Positions 10,650-21,800 of a stretch of 64,000 bases of DNA are shown here, in pieces. A program made the translations under genes and the position numbers. Source of the stretch: Selaginella moellendorffii (lineage: Eukaryota; Streptophyta; Lycopodiopsida; Selaginellales; Selaginellaceae); contig NW_003314292.1 in assembly GCF_000143415.4 (NCBI RefSeq), positions 1,377,666 to 1,441,665 of the forward strand, in the 5' to 3' direction. The notes beneath the pieces were generated by a model that made no database searches, had not been told where the DNA came from, and saw only the letters and a program-made list of their open reading frames with translations. Position 1 is the first letter of the stretch. Every line of letters starts with the position of its first letter.

Positions 10650-11180
10650 CTGCATAAAGAGCAATGTACAAGTTTCAATCACAATCATTTTCAACTCTAT
10701 ACAAATAGACTCTAGCACTAATTTCTTCTACACCAATGTCTTTGAGACCGATGGGCTCTATAGTGCTATGAAGTGAATGAGATAGAGTGGCCATCTTGAG
10801 GTGATCCTATGGATGTGGAGGTGTTACTTAAATATTCTACTACTTATACCAAGAATGTGGAGGTGTTGCCTAAATATTCTGTTACTTATGCAAGGAATTT
10901 TGTGAGGCACATCCTTTAACAACATTGGAACTCCTCACAAACCTAGTCTGAAGACATGTAGGAATGTCAAAGATCCTGATGCATTTCCCACATACTGGTT
11001 AATATGAAATATGTCTGCACTCAAAGTGTAAAGTAAAGTTCCAAGTTTATAAGCAACTGCAAGAACTAAGACTTCAAGGTTGCCAAGTAACGATACTAGT
11101 CTTACATCTTGCTAGCCAATGCAAAATTCATGCTACACAAGGAAAAGCATTTGCAAAAACTCTTACTAAGGATTGATTTG
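10650..11180 (+). pseudogene. Decayed GH17 glucanase copy
   Basis: Nucleotide-level remnant of the glucanase gene at 16682-18290, same strand. Landmarks in order: ATAGACTCTAGCACTAAT, TTTGAGACCGATGGG, AGAGTGGCCATC (the GWPS region), TTTGTGAGGCACATCCT, AACATTGGAACTCCTC, then matches to the glucanase-X8 linker and the start of X8 near 11070-11160. Many indels, stops and AT-biased substitutions make it non-coding. A segment of about 51 bp (GTGGAGGTGTT...TACTTAT) is tandemly duplicated inside it. Confidence 0.75.
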
Positions 11181-13960
11181 AGATGAACTGTCTAGAGTGA
11201 GACAATTTGCTCTATCTTTCCCATGGTAAATAAACATTTTTGGAGTTAAAGCATAATAAGGAGTTGATAGAGCCCAAGTTTGTAGAGAAATTCCTAAAGT
11301 TATTAGCATGACTCAACAAAGCTTCAATGGCTCTCATTTCTATTGACCCCATCTGGATCATATTAGTTCTTCTTCCCCTTTAGCTTTTCTTTTGCTTTCC
11401 TCTTTACTTAGCAAGATTATTTTGGCCAATAAATTGGATGTGATTTTGATTCCACCACTTTTTGACAAACTCTCTATCTCCTTTTAAGATAGGTTTGATC
11501 CTCTAAATTTATGCTCCAATCAACAAAGATCAATTCATAGTATTTTTTCAAATAAAATTTGGAAAATTGAATTACAATTCCAATACAAAAGGTTTTGCTA
11601 AAACTACTCAGTATCTAGAGCTTGAACAACCAAAATAAAAAGGCTTAGAGCTCAAACACTTGAGGTTAGGTCCTAGAACCCCAAATCATGCACTTAAGCA
11701 CCCCCAATGCCTTGTTTCATTATAGTGTATGTGATTATAAAATGAGATTTAAATATATTATCACTGTGGAGGAGTTAATTTACAAAGCAATTAACATTAG
11801 CAGCATGTATACAAGAAGGAGGTTTGGTCCATCCTTGCAGAGTTGCTTCCTCAAACTTAATGATATCCATGTCTCTCTATTAATTTTGCAAAGTGAAGTT
11901 AACAAAGAAAACTCCAAAATACTGCACCAAATATTTAACAATATCTATGTAAAACTCTTTGCATTACTCAACAAACCTTTATAATGTTTAGGTAGAATGT
12001 CATCACTTACAATAAACTTAAGAAGTTTAATTATTTTTACACGTCTACAAGCTCAAACAAGTTGGAAAATGGACAGTCTAGAACCATCCCAACATGGATG
12101 AATTTACACAATATCCTATTAAATTAGTCTAACTTATGAGCAAACCATGCTTGCAAACCTCAGCTCCTATTGAACGTCCTAACAAACTGATAAGGCTCCA
12201 AGCTAAAGAAATCAAGCGTAAAGAATGTTCAATGGGAGCAAAATTATCAAAACTAAGCTCCACACCCACTACCAAAGCACAACAAAATATTTTCTAATAC
12301 AGGACAAGATTTGTGTTGCATTGCAATACATGGCCATGATTGTTGGTAATCTACTCATAAAGAAGAGATAAGAACAATGCATTTTAGAACATAGTTAAAA
12401 AATGATAAAGACAAGAACAAATGAACTTGCCTTATATTGGTAACAGATGGATTCTAACAAGTGGATAAAAGGCTCTTAGTTGGGTTTTTCAAAAGGTTCA
12501 TCCAAACTAAAGAGGTCTAATAAATACTTAATTGATCAGCATGATGAAGTGTTATATATAGAGTCAATTTTTTTAGGAAAACCAAAGATTGAAGAATTAG
12601 CAACTCCTAAGAGTTAATCTTTGGAATAAGTGTGAAACTTACTAAATATAAAATGGTGTTAGATTGCGAATTAGGGTGCAAAAATAACATTATAGAGTTC
12701 ATAACACTTTCTATATTCCATAGATATGCCTCTTGAGTGGATCTAGACACTTACCATAAATACCATATAAAACTAAAATGGGACTAACACATATAGCAAA
12801 GTGTTTGGCAAATAAAATAAGTTACAATATTGAGGGACTAGACTCAATATCATGGGGGTAAGCTAATGACATGAGTTTCTTAAACCAAATCGAGTATACT
12901 CAGCAAGAAACACATAAGGGTTTCTACTTTATGTTTATCCAATTTAAGTACACATGCATTGACTAATTTCTCAACTAGCTCAAGTGAGAACTATAAAAAG
13001 AACCATCTGTACCAACCTCCTATTGTTATGGTAGTAAGGAGAGAGTGTTCATAATAGTTAGTTGACAAGTATCTTTTGATACTTAAAGTCATATTTGCAA
13101 CAACATGGTTCTTAGACATTACTAAAAAGTGATCATGTTACAACTACTTTATTGTTGAAGTGGAAGAACTTAATTGGTTATGCTATTTGGTGGGTTATAT
13201 GATTTCAAGATTGTTCATTGTTCGGGGCATTCTATAGTTATGGAATTCTTGAGCTCTTTTTCCTTCCTCGCTCTTTTCTCATATTTTTCACGATCCTATT
13301 ATTTTAGCATTTATGGATTTTCTAAACAAAGATTCTATAGTGTTAGCAGTTATTGCACTTGATGTTTAGTGTTCATAAGATGCAGAACAAGATTTACCTT
13401 CTCTTGATAAGGTTTATGAAACTTAAAAGGTGAATTTGTAAATCTAAAGGCTTTGTGATGGGTTTGAAAATTTTACATCACTTGTTAATGACTTGTTATT
13501 TTGGCAGTTACATTTTCAAAATCACTTTAAAGAAGACCTTTATTTTATAGAGAAGGATTTTGATGATCATTTATGGCTGATGGTACCTTCAATCTTTATT
13601 CCACGCTCTCTCTATACCTATTATGATTCTCTTATTCTAAGCAGGTATATGAAACATTATCATATGATTGAGAAGTTGCAAAAGTCTTTCTATTAACTAA
13701 AGATACAATATGATGTTATCCAGTATGTGTATAGTTATGTTTGGTACCAAGCTCATATAATACTCCCCCTCATGTTGTGAAAGGACAATTGGAGTCAATT
13801 GCACTTAAGGACTTTATGACTTTCAAATAACACCTTTTTCCAATGTCTCTTTGATGTTTGCATGTAAAATTTTGATCTCTTTTCGTGATCAACGACGAAT
13901 AGAAATCTTGATTGGACAAACATTCTCAGTTAGAATAAGATGATTCTTGGCCCTAAATAA
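11180..13960. other. AT-rich intergenic DNA
   Basis: No convincing gene, RNA gene or repeat structure was recognised. Open frames at 11688, 13174 and 13493 are short, AT-driven and match no family I know. Confidence 0.6.
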
Positions 13961-13969
13961 CAAGTCAAA

Positions 13970-15230
13970 TTAGTGAACCACTACAACACAAAAACTGTCA
14001 AAGGGGTCTAAAGAGGGAATAGAGGAATAAAACAAAAATATAGGAGGAAGTAATGGGGAAACAAAAATGATAGAAGCAAGGGTAGAAGCAAAGAAACAAA
14101 AAGGAACAAAAGTGAGAGGAATCAAAAAAATATAAGGAAGTATGAAAAAAATAGGAGAAGTTTCAAAGTCACACGTAGCATGATTGCACTGCAACCAATC
14201 TATACCGAAGATGAAGTCAAAAGCTTGATTGGGCATCACTTGCAATGATTACAACTTAAACTCAAGATTGCCCACATGTATAAATAGGTCCGCTTCATCC
14301 TATGGACATAAGTGTGTATTACTATTGCAATAAAGAATGAAAACTAGCTCTACCGCACAATATAAATATAAATGGTAACGTGTGGTAACATGCTAAGTAA
14401 TAGAAGATAAACTCAAGCCTATATTAACCTACACGGATAAAATAATAGAAGATATGTTGTTATAAAAATGAGTTTGGAAAGTAAACACTAAATGAACTAG
14501 TGTTGAGTAAACCCCTTGATGATACTCCCGAAAGAAAAATGAAAGGGTCATTGATTTATTTGTACAAATATGACTCATATGACTCTTCATTTCCTATAAG
14601 CATCTCAGTGTCAAGCCTTTCCATTGCAATACCACCAATTAAACATTGTTAATACTAAGGCCTCCACCTAGGAAATGGAAGTTGCCAATTCGAAAAACAT
14701 TGACAATACTAAAGTATGACTAACTTTATCACACACCCAACAGAGGACATTATGGCCATGATTATGTCCACGCTCTTATCCTTGAAATCAGGCAGTAACA
14801 TCAACCTCAATTGGAATAGGACCATTTCTCATAGGAAGTGGAGTTAAAAAATGTGCAATGAGAAGTGAAAGAAGCAATATATTATAATATTGTGCTAAGT
14901 AAAGAGTATTGTCAAAGGTGGTTGGAACAAGTACATACATAAGTCCTATAAAATTTTGATAAAGTGTTGATCACAACATTTCTAATTTGATTTGCTTTAA
15001 TATATTTGGCTCTGCAAGAAGCAAGAGGTTTTAGAAATGAATGCTAAATTAAATCACTGTTTTAGATAACCTTTGATAAAGATGATGTAATTGTTAAAAG
15101 GCATCATCATAATTATTAGCATGTCCAAATGTGCATTTAAAAACATATGGGAGAGTGCTTCAATCCACACAAGTGATTGTGCTTAAACCATTATACCATT
15201 GTAGCACCGTCCTTTGGAAATATATGGGAA
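13970..15230 (-). mobile_element. Ty3/gypsy retrotransposon remnant (gag-protease)
   Basis: Reading the reverse strand, about 15230-15100 gives gag-like hydrophobic sequence. About 14757-14715 encodes a degenerate zinc knuckle (CWVCDKVSHTLVLS, last Cys replaced by Ser). About 14290-14165 encodes a retropepsin-like segment containing FDFIFGIDWLQCNHATCDFE, which resembles the ILGMDWL block of gypsy proteases. The order gag, knuckle, protease is correct for this class. Stops and frameshifts are frequent. Reverse transcriptase, integrase and LTRs were not found, so this is an old fragment. Confidence 0.6.
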
Positions 15231-15239
15231 ACTCATACA

Positions 15240-16150
15240 AACATTGAACATCATCCTAAAAATGATATGTGATAATCATTGTAAAGTGATCGAACTAATA
15301 GTACATATTAACCCTACGATTTCCATAAATTTTATTTAAATATAGATTAAAAATATATATATTTCATATGTAATTTTTTTTAATTATAGTAAAGTTTTTG
15401 AAATTTTTAAAATATCTCAAATATAATTCTAGATATTTCTTTTATCAAATTATTTTTATTGTGACTCATGACTATAAAAGCTCTATCATTCAAGCTTTAT
15501 TAAAATAAATAACTGTAGTTATTTTTAAAACACTTTCACTAATATAAAATATGTGTTTAAGAAAATATCATATTTATTTTATAAAATGGCTTATCAAAAT
15601 TGGCAATAGTGATAAAATATTAGAATAGTCATATCTCTCTTCAAATATAGCCAACTTTATATTTTTCTTTCCAAGGTATATATCAGTTAAATAACTTCAT
15701 GTACAAATACTTCCAACCTTTTAATGAAGACAATCTAATTTCATTTGATAAATGCTTCTATATAATTAACATAGTATACACTGAAATTCTCAAGTAAAAT
15801 TTAATGTAATTTACCCTAGATAGCTGGTATGTTTTTTGTTTTGTGTTTTCTTTATTTTTGTGTTGATGAAATATTTTATTTACATTCATTTGTTTCACCA
15901 TTTTTTATTGAGCTTGTAAAAGAGATAAAGATGGATACCCTGGATAAAATTGAAATTGAAATTTATTTATTTATTTTGCAGGACATCTTACTTAATATAC
16001 ATAAATTCTTTATAGTTATTAGTGTTTAAATATATTAATAGAATATTTGTTACAGAGATTTATTTTATTTATTTAATTTGATTTTTTCGAACACTAAGGC
16101 TAAAAGACAATTTTAAATAGCTAATAGCCGTAATTAGAAATAGAATCAAT
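15240..16150. other. AT-rich intergenic DNA
   Basis: Nothing recognised. Base composition shifts sharply toward GC at about 16160, where the gene island begins. Confidence 0.6.
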
Positions 16151-16177
16151 TTCATTTAGAGTTTCCCAGGTGGTTTG

Positions 16178-16681
16178 TCACGTGTCATGTTTTCCATCGT
16201 GGTGATAGTGAGGGAGAAATCATTGCTATAGCAGCTACTCTAGGCATTCGTACATGCCGCGCTTTATTTTGAATCCTCGTTGCCCTCATGGCCGTTGGAT
16301 GGGAAGGCAACTAACGGTGAGATCTACTCGAATCTTTGTTCAGATGACCGAATCTTCCACCACCCGGCGGTAGCACGTCACTCGCAGGTAGCCCACATTC
16401 CTATTGTTTTCCTTGGATTGGAGGTATTTTTTAGCCCACAGCCCTAAAGGAGGCCTCTAGCGTTGTTGCAAGGGACTCGTCAGAGTCGATCGATTCAAAT
16501 GTTCTAGGTGCGCGAGGAATCCTTGGCGGCGTAGCGCCCCTGGGATCGTGTTTTCGTCCTCATCAGATCAGGTATTTTCGATTCTCGAGCTGTTCTTCAC
16601 ATTTTCCATGCGATTCCAGGCGACTCTTTTCCTCGATGACGCGATTCCAATGACGACGCCGCGGTATCGGAGAAGCTGGAG
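16178..16681 (+). promoter_or_regulatory. Upstream region of the GH17 gene with a G-box
   Basis: A GC-richer stretch directly upstream of the glucanase start. It contains TCACGTGTC (G-box/ABRE-like core CACGTG) at 16178-16186. No confident TATA box or transcription start can be placed by eye. Confidence 0.4.
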
Positions 16682-18290
16682 ATGATCGTCGGCTTCTTGA
16701 TCGTGTTCTTGGCTAGCTCCTGCTCGGGTAGGCTCTGTTTTCCTCCCACTCGCCCTAAAAGCTGTGAAAAATCTTTCCGTGCTTTGGCAGCATTCGTGGG
16801 TGTGAACTACGGCACCGATGGCGACAATTTGCCCACTCCACAGCAAGTGGTGGATTTCCTGCAGCGGCAGCAAATCTCCCACGTCCGGATCTTTGACACC
16901 GACGCGGGGCTCCTCCAGGCATTCGCCGGATCCAACATCCAGGTGCTCGTCGGGATTCCAAACGAGGAGATCCTCAGCGTGGGAAAATCCAATGCCTCGG
17001 CGGTGGACTGGGTGAAGAAGAACGTCATGACTTATCTCCCAGGTACCAACATCACAGGGATTGTTGTGGGCAGCCAAGTTCTCACGGATTACTCCATTGC
17101 TGCTGCATCACTGGTTTCTACCATGAGGTACATTCATGCTGCTCTCGTGGCCGCCAACCTCGACGACCAAGTGAAAGTCTCCACACCGCATGGAACTGCG
17201 GTCATCCAGAACTGGTTTCCTCCGTCGGCGGCGGTTTTCAATCAGAGCTACGCGGAGACTGTCATGAGGCCGATGCTCGACTTCCTGGCCGACTCGAGTT
17301 CCTACTTCATGCTCAACTTCTATCCTCTGGCGATCTACGCGCAGAACCAGCAGACCATGTCCATCGACTTCGCCCTCTTCCGTCCCAACTCGGGACAGAT
17401 CGACTCCAGCACCAATCTCCTCTACACGAACCTCTTTGAGACGGTCATTGATGGGGTGTACAGTGCTATGGCGGCTCTCAACTTCACAGGCATGCCGCTG
17501 GTGGTGAGTGAGACGGGGTGGCCATCGAGAGGTGATCCTGCGGAGGTGGCGGTCTCGCTCGACAATGCTGCGACCTATGCGAGTAACTTTGTGAGGCACA
17601 TCCTCAACAACACTGGAACTCCTCGCAGACCCGGTCTCGCCATGAATGCCTATATGTACGAGCTCTTCAACGAGGACATGCGGCAAGGCGCGACGTCAGA
17701 GAAGAACTACGGGCTGTTTTATCCGGACCAGACTCCAGTTTACACCGTCGACTTGACTGGGGCGAGCTTAGCGAGTGGCAATGGTACCAGAGTTCCATCC
17801 TGGTGTATTGCCAAGGAAGGCATGAGCACCAGCAGTTTACAAGCGGCACTGGACTACGCCTGTGGACAGGGTCGGGCCGATTGTAGCCAGCTTCAACCAG
17901 GACAGCAATGCTACTTCCCGGACACGGTTTTGGATCACGCAAGCTATGCCTTCAATAAGTACTACCAGAAGGCGATGATGGCACCAGAGAGCTGCGACTT
18001 CGCTGGAGTGGCCACAGTTACTTTCACGGATCCAAGTAAGTTAACCGCCTTCACAGTTTCTTGTTGTGTTAATTGTAATCTCTTTGCTTCCCAGGTCATG
18101 GACAGTGTCGATTTCCTACAATGTAAGTGTTGCATTTCGTTACATGGTTGTCTAATCTTTCGTTTGTGGTTCCAGTGTTCCACAGCAGAATACAACATCG
18201 CCCAATGTGACAAGAAGTTTTGGACAATCATTTAAGATTCCGCCGAGCACTGGACTCTTGTTTCTTTCGGTTGCTCTTTTCTGGAGCTAA
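16682..18290 (+). CDS. GPI-anchored GH17 glucan endo-1,3-beta-glucosidase-like protein with X8/CBM43 domain
   Basis: Exons 16682-16727, 16791-18035, 18095-18122 and 18176-18290 give 477 residues. A signal peptide (MIVGFLIVFLASSCSA) leads into the GH17 barrel (FVGVNYGTDGDNLPTP onward), then an X8/CBM43 domain starting at WCIAKEG, and a hydrophobic C-terminal tail (STGLLFLSVALFWS) typical of GPI attachment. Such proteins act on callose at the plasma membrane, wall or plasmodesmata. The nucleophile Glu is present (E256 in VVSETGWPS). The acid/base position, normally VGNEV or VGSEV, reads VGSQV (Q111, codon CAA at 17075-17077), so hydrolysis is probably impaired. Binding or transglycosylation roles remain possible. 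A decayed relative lies at 10650-11180. Confidence 0.88.
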
Positions 18291-18309
18291 AACAATTTTG
18301 ATGCATTAC

Positions 18310-18646
18310 CTTCCTTTCGCTACACGATGTGAGTCCTTCCATTTTCCATGTTTCCAGAGCTCAAAACTAAACTAGCTACGTGCTTGCGCTTGTTTCTCTC
18401 AGCTCCTATTGATTCAAAGCAACTTCGAAGTCGAGGTGCTTTCGGAAGTCCTTGCGGACTCCTCCACGGTTGGAGCAATGTCGTACAGCTCGTAAATCGC
18501 TTCTCCCCGCAAAGCTTCTCGAGTTTTTCACCCGTATCGAACAGGCGCGAAAGAAATCCAGGTTGTGAATCGTGGATATTGTCTTTGGCTTTGACACGCG
18601 TAGTCAATGCCAGAGGTTTAGTTGATCAAAGTAAATTAGGGTCGAA
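18310..18646 (+). other. Intergenic stretch upstream of the ACP-like gene
   Basis: The short space between the glucanase stop and the ACP-like start. It is duplicated at about 3490-3680. It presumably includes the glucanase 3' end and the ACP promoter; no specific element assigned. Confidence 0.5.
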
Positions 18647-19062
18647 ATGCAGCGTCTCCCGCCAGTGCCTCTGGTTGCCAGTCTTCCCAAGTTGCGCTTG
18701 AGCGCGACCAGGTCAGCCAGCAGCCGCGTGATATCGATGCAACCACTGCAAGCCAGCCGACCCAGATCGCTCTACATGCCATTCCCGGACGATGGCCGAG
18801 ACCTGCTTATCAAGAGTGTGGCGGAGCAGTGTGGAATAGAAGCTGTCCACCAGGAAGACACCTTTGAGTCCTTGGGATGCGACGAACTAGATTTGGTACG
18901 CGTGTTTATCCCTCGCTTTCTCTTGTCAGGTGAAAATTCCTTGTTGCCCAGGTTGAGATCTCCATGGCTTTAGAGGATTGTGGATTTTGTCTGGAGGGAA
19001 ATCCAATTCCATTGTTGGAGGAGACTGTAGGAGGCGCATGTCGTCGCATGAAGAGGCTGTAA
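18647..19062 (+). CDS. Mitochondrial-type acyl-carrier-protein-like protein lacking the carrier serine
   Basis: Exons 18647-18895 and 18952-19062 (56-nt GT-AG intron) give 119 residues. The first 45 or so are Arg/Ser-rich with almost no acidic residues, like a mitochondrial presequence. The rest follows the ACP helix pattern: LLIKSVAEQCGIE, DTFESLGCDELDLVEISMAL, then a short acidic tail. In ACPs the motif after the conserved Gly is D-S-L, and its Ser carries 4'-phosphopantetheine. Here it is D79-E80-L81 (GAA). The protein therefore cannot be a conventional acyl carrier. It may be a structural ACP paralogue or a gene losing function. The second exon exactly restores the DLVE-MALE pattern, which supports the splice model. 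A truncated copy lies at 3490-3880. Confidence 0.68.
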
Positions 19063-19099
19063 CATTTGGTGCACTGGAAGAATCGAATTAATCCTAATC

Positions 19100-19200
19100 T
19101 CTTTGTTCTTTAAATCCTGTCACGTGTCATTGACCGGTGCCACGCTGTTGTGCCACATGGACAAATTTGCCACGTGTTTAATGCGCAGTTGACTTGAATA
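19100..19200 (+). promoter_or_regulatory. G-box-containing spacer
   Basis: The spacer between the ACP-like stop and the AAA fragment contains two ACGTG motifs, TCACGTGTCATTGACC near 19120 and GCCACGTGTT near 19169. The first resembles the promoter of the glucanase gene. It may once have driven the AAA gene. Confidence 0.35.
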
Positions 19201-19220
19201 GTTTAGGGTTCTTGAGAGGT

Positions 19221-19529
19221 ATGGCGAGTAGTAGGTCCGTGGTGGTGTACGAGAACGATGGCGGGGCGCTCTACAATTACGTAAACAGCTACCTCTCCTC
19301 TCTCACAGTCAATCCGGAGCAGCCGGCGCTCTTCAGGGCGAGCTTGATCGACGACAAGACGCCCCTCATCTTGGGGCTCCAGCCGGGCTTTCCCGTGCGT
19401 GACAAGTTCCAGGGCCTGGATTTCGAGTGGAGCGCGGGCGTGGCCACTGATGAATCGCGCTATGTCATGGCGGCGTTCCCGCCGCACTGCTCCAACGACG
19501 TGATCCAGGCCTACTTTTCTCAATACTAG
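19221..19529 (+). pseudogene. BCS1-like AAA-ATPase N-terminal fragment, copy B
   Basis: Starts ATGGCGAGTAGTAGG and encodes about 100 residues homologous to the N-terminal AAA-associated domain of copy A (shared SLIDDKTPLILGLQPGFPV, ATDESRYVMAAFPPHCSNDV). Homology ends abruptly at about 19520 and a stop follows at once. The whole ATPase module is absent. About 50 bp further on, the inverted segmental duplication carrying half-MFS copy 3 begins, so its insertion probably truncated the gene. Confidence 0.75.
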
Positions 19530-19943
19530 AAACCCTAGTTAACAACACAATATCAAGGTTAAAATATTTTTAGCTGGACTTTTAAACAAAGAAGTGACGA
19601 CATGCCCTGGTGGACATGTCCACAAGAACAATGTTTGCGTCACGATGTCACCGTGCTGCTACAAAACAGGTTTCATGCTTCTTGATCATGGATTCTAGAG
19701 CAGCATAGCTATGCTTCGCTGCCTTACTTATCAATTCATTCCAGTGTCTTTTATGCGCCTCAACCATGAATTTTAAGCAGAATCCTTAAACACGAGGATG
19801 GAGCGCATTTGCCTGACACGAATTGCCAGTTCTATTGAATTGCAGTTTAGGGCTGATATGGGTGGTCTAATGACCTTTTCTAATAGCCGTCGGATGAGAT
19901 ACAGTCGAGGATATATTTGGCGAAGGACAATCTAAGTTACCCT

Positions 19944-20762
19944 ATGGAGCAGGGATTGTTGAGCCCAAATGGTGAGTATGATCTTGCTGATATCTACGAG
20001 AGTTGGAACCTCAGTGGGCACTGGATTATACGGCGCCAGTTCTTGATAAATCTTGTTTGTCATTGCTTCACTATATATGGGTTCTATATGGGTGCCATAT
20101 TTTGGCCCCCTGAGTTCCCCGAAGGAAGCGGAGCTTCTGCTTTGGTTCCCGTCTTCGTATCATGTAAGTGTTTCACTGTTTTCTCTCTCGAGACTGACAA
20201 GTGCGTCCATGCAGTATTTTTCTATGCCCTTTTGGGTCGAAAGAAAAGTAATGCATATGGTCTTCTTGTTGGAGGCACCAGCGGTTTTCTCAGTGGTGTG
20301 TGTTCCATAATGAGCACAAATCAATGGGTGATGCTTCCGCTGCTGGCGATATCATGCTGTGGACTTCTCACTCCGGTAATGCAACTTCCTGACAAATGGT
20401 ATGACGGGCCCGGATTGTTCAAGTTCATAGTGGTGTACATGACGATGATTACGAGTTGCATGGCTGCCTGTATTTTGGGCACCGTTGCTCCACCGCTAGG
20501 ATGGCATAGACAAGCCCTTTTACTTGTGGGATCGATCGCTGCAATTGTCCACGGGATGTTGATTCATTTCTACATGTTGCAGTCTCCACTAGAAATGCTA
20601 TATGGTCGCTGCGATAGATTGGGAGAAATGGATATGGATGAGCGGCTTGCTGTGCGCCAAGAGAAGACCATTGAAGCTTTGAGGGAGTTTGCCAAGGCTA
20701 CAGGGAATACTTTACCAAAAAATCTGAAGAGCCTCATAAAACCTCAGAGTTGTCATATCTGA
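19944..20762 (+). CDS. Half-size MFS-like membrane protein, copy 3
   Basis: Exons 19944-20163 and 20215-20762 give 255 residues. The 51-nt intron is in frame and free of stops, as in copy 2. It keeps the MEQGLLSPNGEYDLADIY start, GRKK after TM2, the six-helix pattern and FYMLQSPLEMLYG after TM6. Codons of the tail (EALREFAKATGNTLPKNLKS) match copy 2 more closely than copies 1 or 5. It lies in the inverted copy of the 2.1-kb duplication, next to AAA fragment B. Confidence 0.75.
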   Translation: MEQGLLSPNGEYDLADIYESWNLSGHWIIRRQFLINLVCHCFTIYGFYMGAIFWPPEFPEGSGASALVPVFVSCKCFTVFSLETDKCVHAVFFYALLGRKKSNAYGLLVGGTSGFLSGVCSIMSTNQWVMLPLLAISCCGLLTPVMQLPDKWYDGPGLFKFIVVYMTMITSCMAACILGTVAPPLGWHRQALLLVGSIAAIVHGMLIHFYMLQSPLEMLYGRCDRLGEMDMDERLAVRQEKTIEALREFAKATGNTLPKNLKSLIKPQSCHI

Positions 20763-21800
20763 GCATTTCCTCTGAATTGTCTAGCCTCATAAAAAGACAG
20801 TTTTCTAGCCTCTCATCTAGAGATTTAAATGTCTTGAACTAATAAATTTATAGTTTCGTAAACTTTCCCACTCTTAGAAAGCTAGGCTGTGTAAACAAAA
20901 GTCCTAAAATGACAACAGAATTGAATAACCGCATGCTCCAAGCAAGCCTTCGTGAAGGCAACTGCTTCCACGGCAACGGATACGAGCATTCTTCTCATTC
21001 CCAGCATTGGCCCAGCAAGTTCACGTCACAAACGTTTTAGAAAACGAAAAGATTGCGGCGGCGACTGATCATCCAGAGGGTCAACTCTCCCGGTGAAGAA
21101 TACCCCTTGAAATCGTAAAAAGAAAAAATAAACAAGATCGCGCTAACGGACTTTCAGCTTTCTGAATGACGTATGATAACGCAGCTTTCCGACTCATAGA
21201 GCTCCAGATGTGCGTGGACAATTTCATCGAGCCGTGCATGTCAGCATGTCTGAGTAGCACAGACATGCAGCGCCGATCAGCTTGGCCAGGCGGCTCGTCC
21301 TGTAATCCCCGACAGTTAGTCGACGTGGCTGACCCCTCGAATGGTTTGGCTGCTCCTAAATGTTTCCTGTTTCCATTTCTTCCAGTGCCACTAGACTGGA
21401 ATCGCAATCGAATAAACGTCCCACTCTAAGATCTTCCACGAGTAACTCTTGGTTTTACTTCCTCCTTTCGAGAGCTATTGCAACTCCTCGTGGTTCTAAG
21501 CGTGACGAGGGACTTTTTCGTGGCACAAGTTAACGTCACAGGTTCCATGCGCTCTCGAGAAGACAGGTCCGAAGAAGGCTGACTTTGGGAGGTTGTTCGT
21601 CTTCTCTCCACCACCTGAGAGGCTTGCTTCTCCTGTTGAGCATCGGAAAAGTAAAAGCTTGACTTTGTGATTGCCGCAAATGTCGTAGGAGTTGCTGGAG
21701 GTTATCCGAGAATTTCTCGTCCGGCTGTTGCTGTCCTCTTCACCAAACCTTCTCTTGGTGTCCTCACCGCTAAGACTTGAAGGCTCTTCTTCTTCTTCTT
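20763..21800 (-). repeat. Duplicated 3'-flank block, copy 3
   Basis: Reverse complement of 7105-7915 and 1-790. The half-MFS gene again ends into this block. Compared with the other copies it carries an extra segment of about 150 bp (roughly 20930-21120). The homology reaches at least the TTGGTGTCC landmark near 21760, into what looks like an unknown gene on the reverse strand. Confidence 0.8.
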
